32,958 nucleotides of DNA from Chara braunii (lineage: Eukaryota > Streptophyta > Charophyceae > Charales > Characeae). Made by a program: the position numbers and the translations under genes. Shown here piece after piece: positions 1-9,262 of the stretch. The DNA lies in assembly GCA_003427395.1 (NCBI GenBank), contig BFEA01000935.1, positions 89,095 to 122,052 on the forward strand, read 5' to 3'. The notes under the pieces are model-generated. The model had not been told where the DNA came from and did not search any database. It was given only the letters and a program-made list of their open reading frames with translations. The number at the start of each line of letters is the position of its first letter. The first letter of the stretch is position 1.

Positions 1-38
1 CACACGGAATCCATGGCGCCAAGTAGCCACCTCTCCCC

Positions 39-73
<35 letters not shown>

Positions 74-89
74 GTCCGCGCGCGCGCGC
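1..89. repeat. Flanking poly-C, (CT)n and (CG)n low-complexity DNA
   Basis: A C-run (35-49) passes into (CT)n (about 49-73) and then a CG-rich alternating tract up to 89. The left LTR starts at 90 with TG. This stretch does not match the PBS/leader side of the other LTR, so similarity to the element stops here. It is either true flanking DNA or an assembly edge. The window also ends in (CT)n. Confidence 0.85.
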
Positions 90-152
90 TGTCGCACTTT
101 TTCCAGTCGGGCCCCTTCGGACCATCGGAAAGCCAACAGGTTGTCACGGAGG

Positions 153-160
153 ATTTTATA
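153..160 (-). promoter_or_regulatory. Possible LTR TATA box
   Basis: TATAAAAT reads on the minus strand about 63 bases before the LTR end. The same octamer is at 26868-26875 in the other LTR. If used, transcription would start very near the LTR end, giving an unusually short R plus U5. This is a motif match only. Confidence 0.35.
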
Positions 161-763
161 TGTGGCTTGCAATAAATAAATTAAACTAAATAAAGCAAAT
201 CTCTTCCTGTTGTGTGCGTCCGGCTTCGAGCAAGACCCTTCAATTGCGGTCTTCGCCGGTCCCCGGTCTTAGGAATCTTTTATTTTGATTCGGAACAGCA
301 TAGAATGACGCAAATAATAATCATGGAGTTTTGAAGTGTCATGCATTTATCAATTGTGCAATTTCTGATTTTGAGAACTTTGACTGAATAATCAGGGAAA
401 GCAATCATCAGCGAGAGCAATGCAAGAAACAAGACAGACTGACTCGAGCAATAACAAGTTCAAATGAGGGAAGAATGAGAACTCATAATAGTCTCAGAAA
501 GTACATATGTAGGGAACACGGCCAGCCCCAGTTAAGAGTCCCCACTCATCCCTCCGAATCTCATGCTCAGTTTCTCACTTTGTTATGCGTTTCTTGTGCC
601 TCGTGCCATGTCCCCGTACTTTCTGAGGTTGTGGTCTTTATATATAGAGCGACCTATAGTTAGCGAGATTCAGACTCTTCCATCCAAGTCCCATGATACG
701 AAAGTCAACCATGGCACAAAACTCCTCCCATAGTGTAGGAAGATACGGCTGGGAGAAAATCCC

Positions 764-1279
764 TCATCTGAGATGTGGGAACTCTGAGGGGTCTTTCACT
801 GCCTCGTAATCGATCACTGCGGGTGAAATGTACCTCTTTGCCAGATCTATCAGGTCGCCCCAACAAGAGTCGTCAGTGAGAATGAAGGGTACTGGAGGCT
901 TGGGATAGTCGGTGTAGAGTTTGGGCCCAAAGCTGTGGATCGACTTTATTCCACTCTCATCACACTCCCTCCTTTTCTCCTCCAGGTGCCTAGCTGCTTC
1001 GGCCCAAACTGAGTCAAAATGCTCATGGGACTCCTTGCCTCTCTTCACATAGGGTCTGAGGTCATCGATGGTGCCTTCAGCAAAACAGGTATGTACAACG
1101 AAAATTGACAGATCCCCTCGGCTGAAGCCAATAGCGCTGATGTACTGATATCTGATAACATCTTTGAGTGCAATTCTGTTGAGACTAACCAAAACTATCT
1201 CGCTGACTCCAAAAGACTGAACTGTACTCATGAGTGTGATGACTGCTACTTTTCTGAATGTCGTGTCTCGAAGATGCAC
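764..1279 (-). CDS. LTR-encoded ORF, module X family (unknown function)
   Basis: This 171-codon ORF lies inside the LTR and reads in the gag-pol direction. I do not recognise the family. It shares an ordered pattern with the leader ORFs at 24699-26567: a hydrophobic strand, then D-[DIV]-[LRG]-x-YV-[KP]-[RK], then a W/A/L helix ending in EKRR, then an aromatic and P-PP-[VIM] segment, then a W-centred tail such as CWGDLIDLA. The other LTR copy (27521-27994) differs at 9 of 157 codons. By hand count about 7 further changes are silent, so selection is at most weak. The ATG at 1279 is present in both LTR copies. This copy stops at HLR where the other LTR has an Arg codon; the other copy stops earlier, where this one has Tyr. 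The frame was therefore probably longer before decay. Confidence 0.6.
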   Translation of the reverse strand: MHLRDTTFRKVAVITLMSTVQSFGVSEIVLVSLNRIALKDVIRYQYISAIGFSRGDLSIFVVHTCFAEGTIDDLRPYVKRGKESHEHFDSVWAEAARHLEEKRRECDESGIKSIHSFGPKLYTDYPKPPVPFILTDDSCWGDLIDLAKRYISPAVIDYEAVKDPSEFPHLR

Positions 1280-1612
1280 TGAGTGCCAGATTGTTATTCA
1301 AGTGCCGCTCACTTGTCTTTCGAGCACTGTTGGAATGCTATTTGAGTGCTGCTTGAGTGTTTGACTGGGTCGAGATGAAATCCTGACTATATCTTGAGAT
1401 GACGACTAACTGCTGCAAATTGCTGCTTGTCGGATAGTTGAAAGTTGAGATGAGTGCTGACAGGGTGTTGCTTGAGAGCTATTGGAGTAATAAGTCACCG
1501 TACCATGGTCACTTAATGACTGGAAGCAACTGCAGTTTTGCTAGCTGATATCCAATATCCATGATACTATTATAATATTGATCGAACACTGATTATATAT
1601 TGATTGATCACC

Positions 1613-1744
1613 GATTGAACACTGACTGAAAACTGATTGTATGCTGATTGATCACTGATTGAACACTGAATGAAAACTGATTGTATGCTGGTTGGTCACT
1701 GATTGAACGCTGAATGAAAACTGATTGCATGATTGCCCACTTGA
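1613..1744. repeat. Three 44-bp tandem repeats in the 3' LTR
   Basis: Units start at 1613, 1657 and 1701, each beginning GATTGAAC and differing by a few bases. The same array is at 28328, 28372 and 28416 in the 5' LTR. The repeats create the long open frame at 1608-1814, which I do not regard as a gene. Confidence 0.85.
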
Positions 1745-1985
1745 TAACGACACGGAGTATTGCTCGCTCAATAACAATGTTGAGCATTAGCCACTGATAA
1801 ATGACACCGAGCACTGCTCATTGCTAATCAGCACCGAGCATTGCTCACAGAAAACAACACCGAATACTGATCACTGCTAAGCACTACTCACTGATAACAA
1901 CACCGAGCACTGATCACTACTGAGCATTGCTCACGGATAACAGTGTCGAGTACTGATCACTGCTAAAAACGCTGAGTACCGAGAG
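1745..1985. repeat. Degenerate array of palindromic GAGCAYTGCTC motifs
   Basis: The 11-bp palindrome GAGCA-Y-TGCTC occurs exactly at 1809-1819, 1836-1846 and 1922-1932. Related half-sites (GAGCACTGATCACT, GAGTACTGATCACT) fill the gaps, mixed with CACTGATAACA units. The array is conserved in the other LTR at about 28455-28690. It could be a regulatory or structural LTR repeat; its function is unknown. Confidence 0.7.
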
Positions 1986-2048
1986 TTGCGTGCTGCTTAC
2001 TGACTGGATTCGCTGGCGAAGTCCTCGAGGAAAGGAATCTGAGCACTC

Positions 2049-2357
2049 TCACACTCCCTTCGGCTTCAGCCTGGTCTGTTCGATCACCTCGATGAACGAG
2101 TAGATACTGTGTAATTTTCTGTCTAGTCCGTAAATGTAGAGGGAATACTCAACGAGTTCCTGATCCCTTACTAGCTCTAATGCTTGCTCCATCATGCATC
2201 TGAGGTGCGAATGGATATCCTGAGCAACATTTTCTTCCCAACCCTTCGTTTTATCTCGATTCGTCATGCAAGTCCCTCTTAGCATATTCTTACTTCCAAC
2301 ATTTCCGCTGATACCCATCGCATAACGAATGTTTGGCTTGAGTTTGTGTACCAACAT
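2049..2357 (-). CDS. LTR-encoded ORF, module Y (unknown function)
   Basis: This 102-codon ORF in the LTR reads in the gag-pol direction, upstream of the module X ORF. It resembles the short leader ORF at 24472-24696: both start near M-x-LV-x-x-L, carry a GT about 30 residues in, and have a helix ending in M-x-x-[FQ]-ALxxVxDQ followed by a Tyr-Leu strand. The other LTR has the same frame at 28764-29069, but its ATG is changed to ATT. No known domain is recognised. Resemblance between Y copies is weaker than between X copies, so homology is likely but not proven. Confidence 0.5.
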   Translation of the reverse strand: MLVHKLKPNIRYAMGISGNVGSKNMLRGTCMTNRDKTKGWEENVAQDIHSHLRCMMEQALELVRDQELVEYSLYIYGLDRKLHSIYSFIEVIEQTRLKPKGV

Positions 2358-3596
2358 GGTTATTAGAACCTAACCGAACGTCACTTTGTCCCCAATAAAG
2401 AGATATAGATTAGCGGCTGATGGATAGGATTGAACATGAGAAGCTCCCCTGGACTGATAAAACACCCATCAGTTAGCTAATCTTACTGAGAAAATCTAGC
2501 TGCTACAAATGCGTTGGTAAAAGACATTGATTGAAGAGAAACGAGATATCCCAAGTGTGTAGCTACGCTCGGGCGATTTCTGGTTGCTTATAGAGTGATC
2601 CATCGAAGGCAGAAGTAGAATATTTGACTGATCAGACCCAAGTAGGCATACTGCTAACCCAATTGAGTGTTGTCCCTTGGTAACACCATGTAGCCTCTTT
2701 ACCTTTACTTCTAAATGCTTAAGGAAGTTGATTGCCTGAAACGTCCTTCAGCCAAGTCGGTTAATATTTACAGCGTCTATGCGGACGCTTCCCTCAGGCG
2801 TCTCCCTCTCATCTCGCATTGCGGTGTGTTAGAGATCTCGACTTATAATCTGCTGCGTAGTCTTTTGCAACTTGACTGCTGCTGGCTAACTTAGGTCGGC
2901 TAGAACCAGATAGAGTCAGGAAAGTTACAACACTGAAGTGCTACTAGATATGGCTCATACTTTTGCGACCCAAGAAGTTAAGTCCTGGGAGTATTACCAG
3001 ACACAACCTGGATACTTGCAATCAGACTCGCAAGTTGTTCTCGTTAAAGGTATTGCTCCGAGCACATTTAGGACTCAAAGCGTACGAATGAGTTTAGGAG
3101 TACCACAAATAACCAGCCCAGTTTTATCAAGGCAATAAGACTAGCAATATACAATCAAGGATCATCAGACTCTGCTGAGTAGATCCGCTCTCAACTTCGT
3201 TCACTCATGTTCCAACCAGATGTGCTGCACTCAACAATCTCAGCCAGGGTAAAACGAGGAACACTTTCGACAATTTAGACGAACGCAGGTTCAGACTTAC
3301 ATAGCCTTGTCTCACTAGCACGTTTTTCCCAGACTGACACGTGGTCCGTATTGTTGGCCCTTAGACGAATTTGTCAACATACAGTGGACATTCCTTTGGG
3401 AATGGCCCACCCGTAAGTGACAGGAGACCTCAACAAGGTTTGTCCACTACTTACGAAACATGATACTTTCTGCATAAAGTTCATCTCTCCATTCCCGGGA
3501 AGGAAGATCGTCAGCACCCTGTTCCAGCGGCATTCAGTGGCGCAAACCTGATTTTCACTAACCCAATGCACAAAGTATTATTATTATTGGGAGCAA
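2358..3596. other. Upstream part of the 3' LTR, no gene seen
   Basis: No convincing coding frame is present. The stretch aligns through to the other LTR (29070-30332) with scattered substitutions and small indels, including a short extra piece near 29250-29285 in the right copy. It is probably U3 sequence. Confidence 0.6.
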
Positions 3597-3630
3597 CATG
3601 ATCACTCATGTGATCATATGAGTGATCATG
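3597..3630. repeat. Palindrome at the LTR/internal junction
   Basis: A perfect 13-bp inverted repeat (3597-3609 and 3618-3630, CATGATCACTCAT) has an 8-base loop and spans the LTR edge. It marks one side of a small inversion found when the two X regions are compared. Confidence 0.85.
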
Positions 3631-4927
3631 TGCGGATCATATGTGATCAGTATGACGCGACCAACTTCCATGTACGAAGGGAAGTAGAGTGTGGGGGAAA
3701 ACTTTATGCAGTGAAGCGTCAACACCCCAGTTTAATGAGGCCATGCCCAATCTTACTTGATGTCAACCTATATCCACCCGGGGGACGTCACGAAAGAGTC
3801 CGACTCTCACCGTGCACTTAGACTCACGTCACACGGACCCCACGCACTTGCTCTCGATGACCTTCACCCTGAGGGCGAGGACTGTTGCAGCCTTCGTCAA
3901 CTACTCAGACCCATCAAAGGCTGCAATGTAGCCACCCTAGAAGGGTGGGGTTGACATCCTCCTTTCCTCTCTCTCTCTCTCGATAGTGACCGTTTGTCCC
4001 TTTATGCGATGAGACCAGCCAATCAGTGGCTTCGTACACCTCTCCTTCTCGTCTGTCCGCTTTTTTCATGAATTGACCCCCACTTCACGTCTTAGTTCAT
4101 ATCCCCACAACAATACTAGCCCACAGTCGACTAGGAGGAGCACACAGAGATAGCAACAGGACTTCAACTGTATTGGGCAAACTCATGTCCAACTCGGGCA
4201 CCCAAGACCCTCTCGCTTTTTACCTCTCTAGGCCACGCCAAGTACAGACAGTACGCGCGCACAAGTTAAGTTGCGACTCGACCTCTGGACGTGATAGTAC
4301 AGCCGCTCTTCTCTGCATGCCAACACCACGCCACGCTCCGTCTCCGAAAGAACAGTTGACGTCACTCGCACCCTGCAAGCTCGCATCCCGCTCTCTCACC
4401 CAGTTTCCCCTTTCGTTGACCTCTCCCCACTGCCTCAGGCCTTGCCACGTGCAGCCTGTGCACGCGCATAACCGCCTCTCGACTCAATCACCGCGCCTGC
4501 GCGCGCTGGGCTCTGAGACACCTTCGCAAGTTTTTCTCCCTTAGCCGTCCCCACGGGCCTAGCCTTTCCGCCGCTTTGAGTTGGGCTCCGAGCTGCTCTC
4601 AACAGGCTCAACAGGTGGGTGGTCGTGTCTCCACTGGTCCAGTCCATGCCAGGACTGGGCCTCCTCGTTGAGGTCACTGGCATCGCTCTCAGCCCCAGTG
4701 TCCCGATCCAGGTGTTGCTTTCCCGATCCACTGTGTTCGTGGAGGTCCCTTCGTCCAGGACGTGATGGTCACCTTCATCTCGTCCGTGACCTCGTCCCAT
4801 CTGCACCTCCTTTCCGCTCGATCTTTTGCCTCTGTGATCGCCATCTGCAGGTCCGGATCCTCCCTCATTTCTTCTTCTCTCCCCCCTTCTACGTTTATCT
4901 TTAGCTTCAACTCCCGCCTGCCGTAGC
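3599..4927. other. Region X: 3' internal region next to the 3' LTR, rearranged
   Basis: About 3629-3704 is the reverse complement of 31141-31217, and 3711-3796 matches 31432-31510 directly. A 17-base GAGATAGCAACAGGACT is shared with 31267 but in a different order. From about 4200 the DNA is GC-rich, with many open frames on both strands as expected of such composition. No PPT is visible. Apart from the weak ORF at 4689-5084, I see no supported gene. Confidence 0.6.
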
Positions 4928-5084
4928 TGTAGTCCAGTACAACTGTTACCGTAGGCCCATCCCCCGACACTCGCTCCCACTTGCAAAGGGACTGGATACA
5001 CCTCGGCCTATAGCCGTACAGCCCGTTGCTCCACACGATGGTCGAGTCTTCCCTGAGCAGGCAAGGCACGGTACCAGCTGCCAA
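4689..5084 (-). CDS. Possible 3' ORF downstream of pol (unknown)
   Basis: This 131-codon minus-strand frame crosses the position where blocks B1 and B2 stop matching (4928). It reads smoothly through that point: a TVTVVLDY strand is followed by a charged, helix-like stretch rich in E, R and K. In block B2 the same N-terminal part (12839-12995) runs instead into RT sequence, so B2 is the truncated copy. Retroelements of plant Ty3/Gypsy lineages often carry extra ORFs between integrase and the 3' LTR, and this could be one. Overlapping frames are also open here because of high GC, and no domain is recognised. Confidence 0.3.
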   Translation of the reverse strand: MAAGTVPCLLREDSTIVWSNGLYGYRPRCIQSLCKWERVSGDGPTVTVVLDYSYGRRELKLKINVEGGREEEMREDPDLQMAITEAKDRAERRCRWDEVTDEMKVTITSWTKGPPRTQWIGKATPGSGHWG

Positions 5085-6150
5085 CTCCGAAATAGCCCAA
5101 ACTTAGGCACTCAGGGCGCACGCACACAGACAAAATCACGTGCACAATTCGCCACTCGATTCCTCCTTCTTTCGTGCCCCACGCTCAGCGTAACAGAGTT
5201 GCCCAAGCCCGAGTACCCTGAAGCTCATCTCTCACGACCTTTATATGATCATTGCTCAACGCAATCCTAGTGCTTTAAACAAGGAACGCAAATGCCTTCC
5301 CGAGATTTCGAAATTACGAAAATTGTCCTTTCCAGAATTTTAGTAGGACAAGTAAACGAAAAGGAGAGGAGAAATTAGAAAAGGAAAATAGGGACTCTAA
5401 CTCCAGCGGCCACAGTACGCCCTTCTGTTTTCCCCAGATCCCTAGTCCTGTTGTAACGCGGCTGCAAACCAGCATGGTGGTCCCATAACAGGACGCTAAT
5501 GGTCACCTCCTTCTCTTGAAAACTCACCTTTGGGCTACCCTTAACGGATACTCGTGTCCGATGGCAAGGAGGGGGCTTATGACCTCCCATGGTGGGGGTG
5601 ATAAGCCTCCGACCGATGCGGCCACGGGTCACCCCTCTTTTGGGGTCCCACTGTGTGGAGCTCAACCAGACAGCTTAACCGCGGGACGACATCCGAAGAG
5701 TCGGACCAGTGTAAACCGCAAACCATTGCTGGGGCCCGAGGCTCAGTACGTCCGTGTCCCCACGAAATGACGGCCAGGAAAAGACCTGACATGACTCAGT
5801 AACTGTAATAATAAATAACAATGATAATAATGACATCATTAGGAAAGAAAAGAAAATGGCGCTTCGAAATCCTCTTGCACCTCCCCCTTTCCAATGGTGA
5901 CCATAGCCGCCACGCCTACCGCACAACCCGACCACAAGGGTCCAACGCGCGGTTGATAAGGCCGCACGGGTTATGGCTATCACGCCCCTGCACCTGGCCC
6001 AGATCTCGACCACCAGAACACGACGGATAATTTAACTACAGACGGCCAGGCTATCAGACGACAGCTGCGGTTTCCGAAACCAAGTCGTCGGCCCCGCAAA
6101 ATAACACGAGCCGAAATAAGAACCGAGTCAGACGGTTCAAGTGAATCGGA

Positions 6151-6202
6151 AAGGTTAAATAATAATAATAATAACAGCAATAATAATGATAATGATAATT
6201 AC

Positions 6203-6232
<30 letters not shown>
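6151..6232. repeat. (TAA)n microsatellite
   Basis: Imperfect TAA/AAT repeats with a few GAT and CAA interruptions. The corresponding site in B2 is 14071-14952, where a 775-bp transposon has inserted; in B3 it is 32291-32342. Confidence 0.9.
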
Positions 6233-6234
<2 letters not shown>

Positions 6235-6811
6235 GGCCGAGAGAGAAAGGGGTTATGGCACCCTTACTACCCCGAACTAACGCAGGAACTCAGACCTTCG
6301 CATAGATTCGACGATTAATTTTTCCTTCCTTTTCCCATATTTTCTTTTTCCCTCGCTTCTCTTTTCTCGACTCTCTTCATCTTGACAACGATACCCGCCC
6401 CGTGTACCTAACCCATAACCTGACATGGGGCCTTCGGCGCGCAGCAGAAAAAACTACGCCAGTCCCTCCACCCTCGCATCCCAGGGTGAGCCCGATGGCC
6501 ACCACGACTACAAGTCGGTAGTGCTCTGTTGTACGGCAGGGCGCCGAGTCTGCGTGGACCAATGGAAAGCCCTGTGGCGCACCCTTTTGCTGAGGACATG
6601 CACCGATAAGGCCAGTCCATTTCAAGGCACCACCCTGGTATTCTCAGCGTTGTTGTGGAGGTTCGGCGACAGACTAAGCCTTTGCACGTCCGAAGCGTTG
6701 GCACCAAACAGGAACTTGGCACACAAAGGAGGGTCAGGACACCGCGCCCTCCGACATAATACCAAACCCCCACCCAACGTCCCCGCTGGGTCTAGGCACC
6801 TCCACAATAAA

Positions 6812-6818
6812 TATAAAA
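6812..6818 (+). promoter_or_regulatory. Plus-strand TATA box in block B1
   Basis: TATAAAA is followed about 25-30 bases later by CACTCACACC, a plausible initiator, and a pyrimidine-rich leader. It is kept in B2 at 15537-15543. It would drive transcription antisense to gag-pol, toward the ORF at 7087. Confidence 0.4.
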
Positions 6819-7086
6819 TGACCTGCTCCGGTAGCGCACTCACACCTTTTTTTTTTGTTGAAACGTGGTGTAGTTAGTATTACAGCTTCCGCGCTAGCCA
6901 GCTTCTTGCACTCTCACAGCGTTCTCGTTCTTCTCTCTTACGGCTCGCGGCAACTAGCACGATCAGTACAATCAATTTTCTTCTTCCTTCTTCTGTAGTC
7001 CACAATTCCTTCACCGCAGTACTCCTTAGTACGACGTCCTCTTCGTCTCTCTCATTTTTCTCTTTAGTTACCATCTCGTTTCCACC

Positions 7087-7302
7087 ATGCCTGAAGCAAG
7101 TAAGGGACAGGGACGGGGAAGAGGTGGTAGAGAAGGGAAAGTCCGCGAAGAGCCGACGGCTCGTACGCGGTGTGAATACAGTTCGGAGGAGGAGGAAGAT
7201 GAGCCACGAGGCTATGATGCTCATTTGAGACCCTATCCTCGCCACTCATTTGCAGCATGGTATGAAAGAACTCCATCCCCGGACAGGATGGAGTATTTCT
7301 AG
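7087..7302 (+). CDS. Antisense 71-codon ORF in block B1 (unknown)
   Basis: The ATG sits in a good Kozak-like context (TTTCCACCATGC). The protein starts with a basic, Gly/Arg-rich stretch (GQGRGRGGRE), passes through an acidic patch (SSEEEEDE) and ends in an aromatic-rich segment. B2 carries the same 71 codons at 15814-16029. The copies differ by about 10 bases: 3 silent, and 6 codons changed. Such a ratio gives no sign of purifying selection. Both copies share the same TAG stop, after which the frame stays open for about 30 codons (KKFEARY onward). It resembles the start of a Gag or a small basic protein, but I cannot name it. Antisense ORFs 3' of pol are known in plant Tat/Ogre-type elements. 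Confidence 0.35.
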   Translation: MPEASKGQGRGRGGREGKVREEPTARTRCEYSSEEEEDEPRGYDAHLRPYPRHSFAAWYERTPSPDRMEYF

Positions 7303-9091
7303 AAGAAGTTCGAAGCGCGCTACGCCGCGCCCAACACCTCTTCCCCTCCTTACACTCCCAGAGCTCCCATCACTGCCACGGCGAGTAGAGCCCTACTAGT
7401 GACCGTTCCGCATTCCTCTATCCATTGCGCGGTTCCCTCACCCTCTCACCCCAATAACTGCATTCTTTTCAGCATTTTCTTTCTTCTCTCTCTGCTTCAG
7501 ATCCAGCTCATGGCGACTTTCTACATCCTATATAGGCGCGCGTTTTTCTCAGCTTTCTGAATCTACTTCTCTCTCAGTTCTTTTGCTCAAAATTCACTTC
7601 ATAGCGTCCCCGCTTAAGAGTTTGAATACCTTGAAGCCGAGGATGCAGGTTCCTCGTGGGCTAGGCTGCTTGTCGGCCACCAAATACATTTAAGAAGGAT
7701 TATATTTTCTTTACTTTCTGATTAGCTGCTGACTTTGACCTCCTGTCATTCCGAAATCTTTTTTCTGTCTGAATTTTTACAGCTGAAGAGTTATCTCACC
7801 CTTCATCTTGACATCAAAGTCGAGGGTGTTGTCAGTCAGATACCAATGTTTGTGATACCCATCGAATCTGCCATGCTGGGAGTAGTGCATACCAAACCTT
7901 TTTTTCTGTTCTCTGGTCTGAGTGAGGCATCTCCTCAACTTCTCAGACAAGAAAAAAGGATACCAAACCTCTTTTCCTTTTCTTTGGTCTGGGGAGCTTC
8001 AAATAAATCTTTATATACCTGCAAAACAGTGAGTCCCACAGACAACGAACTATGCCCCAGCAAGCAGGCTCCCCGACAATTAACAGCCAAGCAACAAGTA
8101 AACAAAATAAAGCCAAGAATAAAATATTAAAATAAGAAATAATCAAATAATAAAATAATAAGACAATTCTTCACACCCAAGAATGATTGATTGCCTTGGT
8201 TTTGGCCCACCACTGCCCAGGAATGTCAGACCTCCCGTCGGTTTGACATACCCTATTCAGCCCGCCTCAGGCCAAGACTAGCCAGACCATTTGTCTTGAC
8301 AACCCCTTTGACCTGCCTCAAGGTGAGGACCAACATACCAACTACTCGAGTATGGTAGCCCTTTGACACTCTCGCCAGGACACACAGACTATATCGGGTC
8401 TGGTCACCCTATGACAGTAGACGTCCCGTCAGTCAAACTGTCCCGAACCCGGATTCGACTATTGAGGTTGGGGACCGGCTCACCCACCAGTTTTTGGCCT
8501 GGGGCACTCGCTGCACAGCCCAAATTTTTGAACGTGGGACCCGGTCTAACCACAATTCCAGGCTCTGGCGAACCTCACTGGATTGCATCCTCTGACTGCG
8601 GTAGGGTTCCAGCTGACCCCTCTCGACCTCACAGGCCAGACCCCTAGAGTCTTAGCCTCACTCGACTACGGAATTCGACACTCGCGTCGGGGACCTGCTG
8701 ACCCCACCAGATTGCAACGTACTGCGGTAAGGCTCTGGCTGGCTCCGACGATCAATGCATCTTTAGGTTAAAGAAGAAATTCTCAAGCACAGACAGCCAA
8801 ACAGACATCTTGTACCCACAGTCAGACAGTCCATTCCCCAAACAACAGGACAAACATTTTATCAAGAGACGTCAATTCAGTCTCAAAAGGCACTTAACAG
8901 CGACATGATAACCATCACCAAGCCCTTGCAGGAGACCTCCCTTCAACCTCAAGAAGGATGCTCAGTGCTGGCCCCAGAGAGGTCCCTTCCCTCAGCTGGG
9001 AATTTTTTTTCCAAGAGACGTCCCGTCGGTCTCAAGGAAATATTGAAATGTTGATCTCACAGAGGTCCCTTCCCTCATCTGAATGAAAACA
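7303..9091. other. Block B1 right part, no supported gene
   Basis: The tract is collinear with 16030-17818. It contains pyrimidine runs ending in CAG that resemble splice acceptors (near 7500 and 7787). Open frames at 7735-8130 and 8363-8771 are shared with B2, but they lack an ATG or break at different points in the two copies. I regard it as non-coding or long decayed. Confidence 0.55.
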
Positions 9092-9262
9092 GACAACTTA
9101 GCTAAGAAACACAAAGTCCCTCTGCTGACAACTCTCAGTCAAGTAAAGTTGGACTTCTTTATGTCTGTCCTCATCTGGACTTCTTGGATGGATAACTTAG
9201 TCAGAGACACGAAGTTCTTCTACTGACAACTATCGATCAGACAAAACTGAACTTCTTTATGC
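9092..9262. repeat. Two diverged tandem copies of a ~70-bp unit
   Basis: Units at about 9092-9162 and 9195-9262 share the order AACTTAG, ACACRAAGT, CTGACAACT, CTTCTTTATG. The same pair lies at about 17823-17988 in B2. It sits just downstream of the integrase reading frame. Confidence 0.65.

Larger units (their letters stand above)
90..3598 (-). repeat. 3' LTR of the large Ty3/Gypsy element (about 3.5 kb)
   Basis: This block is repeated almost base for base at 26805-30334. Read on the minus strand both copies start TGT (at 3598 and 30334) and end in CA (at 90 and 26805). The beginnings read TGTTGCTCCCAATAATAA here and TGTGCCTCCAATAATAA in the partner. A hand count over 818-1279 against 27533-27994 gives about 17 differences in 462 bases (near 4%). 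At 3.5 kb the LTR is very long for Ty3/Gypsy and carries two ORFs and internal tandem repeats. I see no matching 5-bp target duplication beside the two outer ends. No purine-rich PPT lies directly inside the LTR; an inverted segment occupies that place. Confidence 0.9.

Noticed and set aside
1608-1814. 68-codon minus-strand ORF in the LTR
   Set aside because: It translates the 44-bp tandem repeats; the repetitive protein is a by-product.
1745-1985. CRISPR-like array
   Set aside because: The repeats are short, degenerate, irregularly spaced and palindromic within a eukaryotic LTR; there are no unique spacers of constant length.
4435-5001. 188-codon minus-strand ORF
   Set aside because: High GC leaves three overlapping frames open here. 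Its Gly/Arg/Ser-rich composition has no pattern, and the neighbouring frame 4689-5084 looks more protein-like.
5375-5665. Minus-strand 96- to 108-codon ORF in all three B copies
   Set aside because: Antisense shadow of the same tract; its ends vary between copies and no domain pattern is visible.
5516-5770. 84-codon plus-strand ORF of identical length in B1, B2 (13427-13681) and B3 (31665-31919)
   Set aside because: Between B1 and B2 about 16 of 84 residues differ, so most base changes alter the protein. An equally long frame is open on the other strand. GC-rich composition and shared descent explain it better than selection.
6880-7245. 121-codon minus-strand ORF, repeated at 15607-15972
   Set aside because: It lies opposite the plus-strand ORF with the Kozak context and translates its pyrimidine-rich leader; the plus strand has the better signals.
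7735-8130. 131-codon plus-strand ORF in both B copies
   Set aside because: The frame has no ATG at its beginning, and it follows repeated ACCAAACC-TTTT-TCTGGTCTG segments; there is no codon-level constraint.
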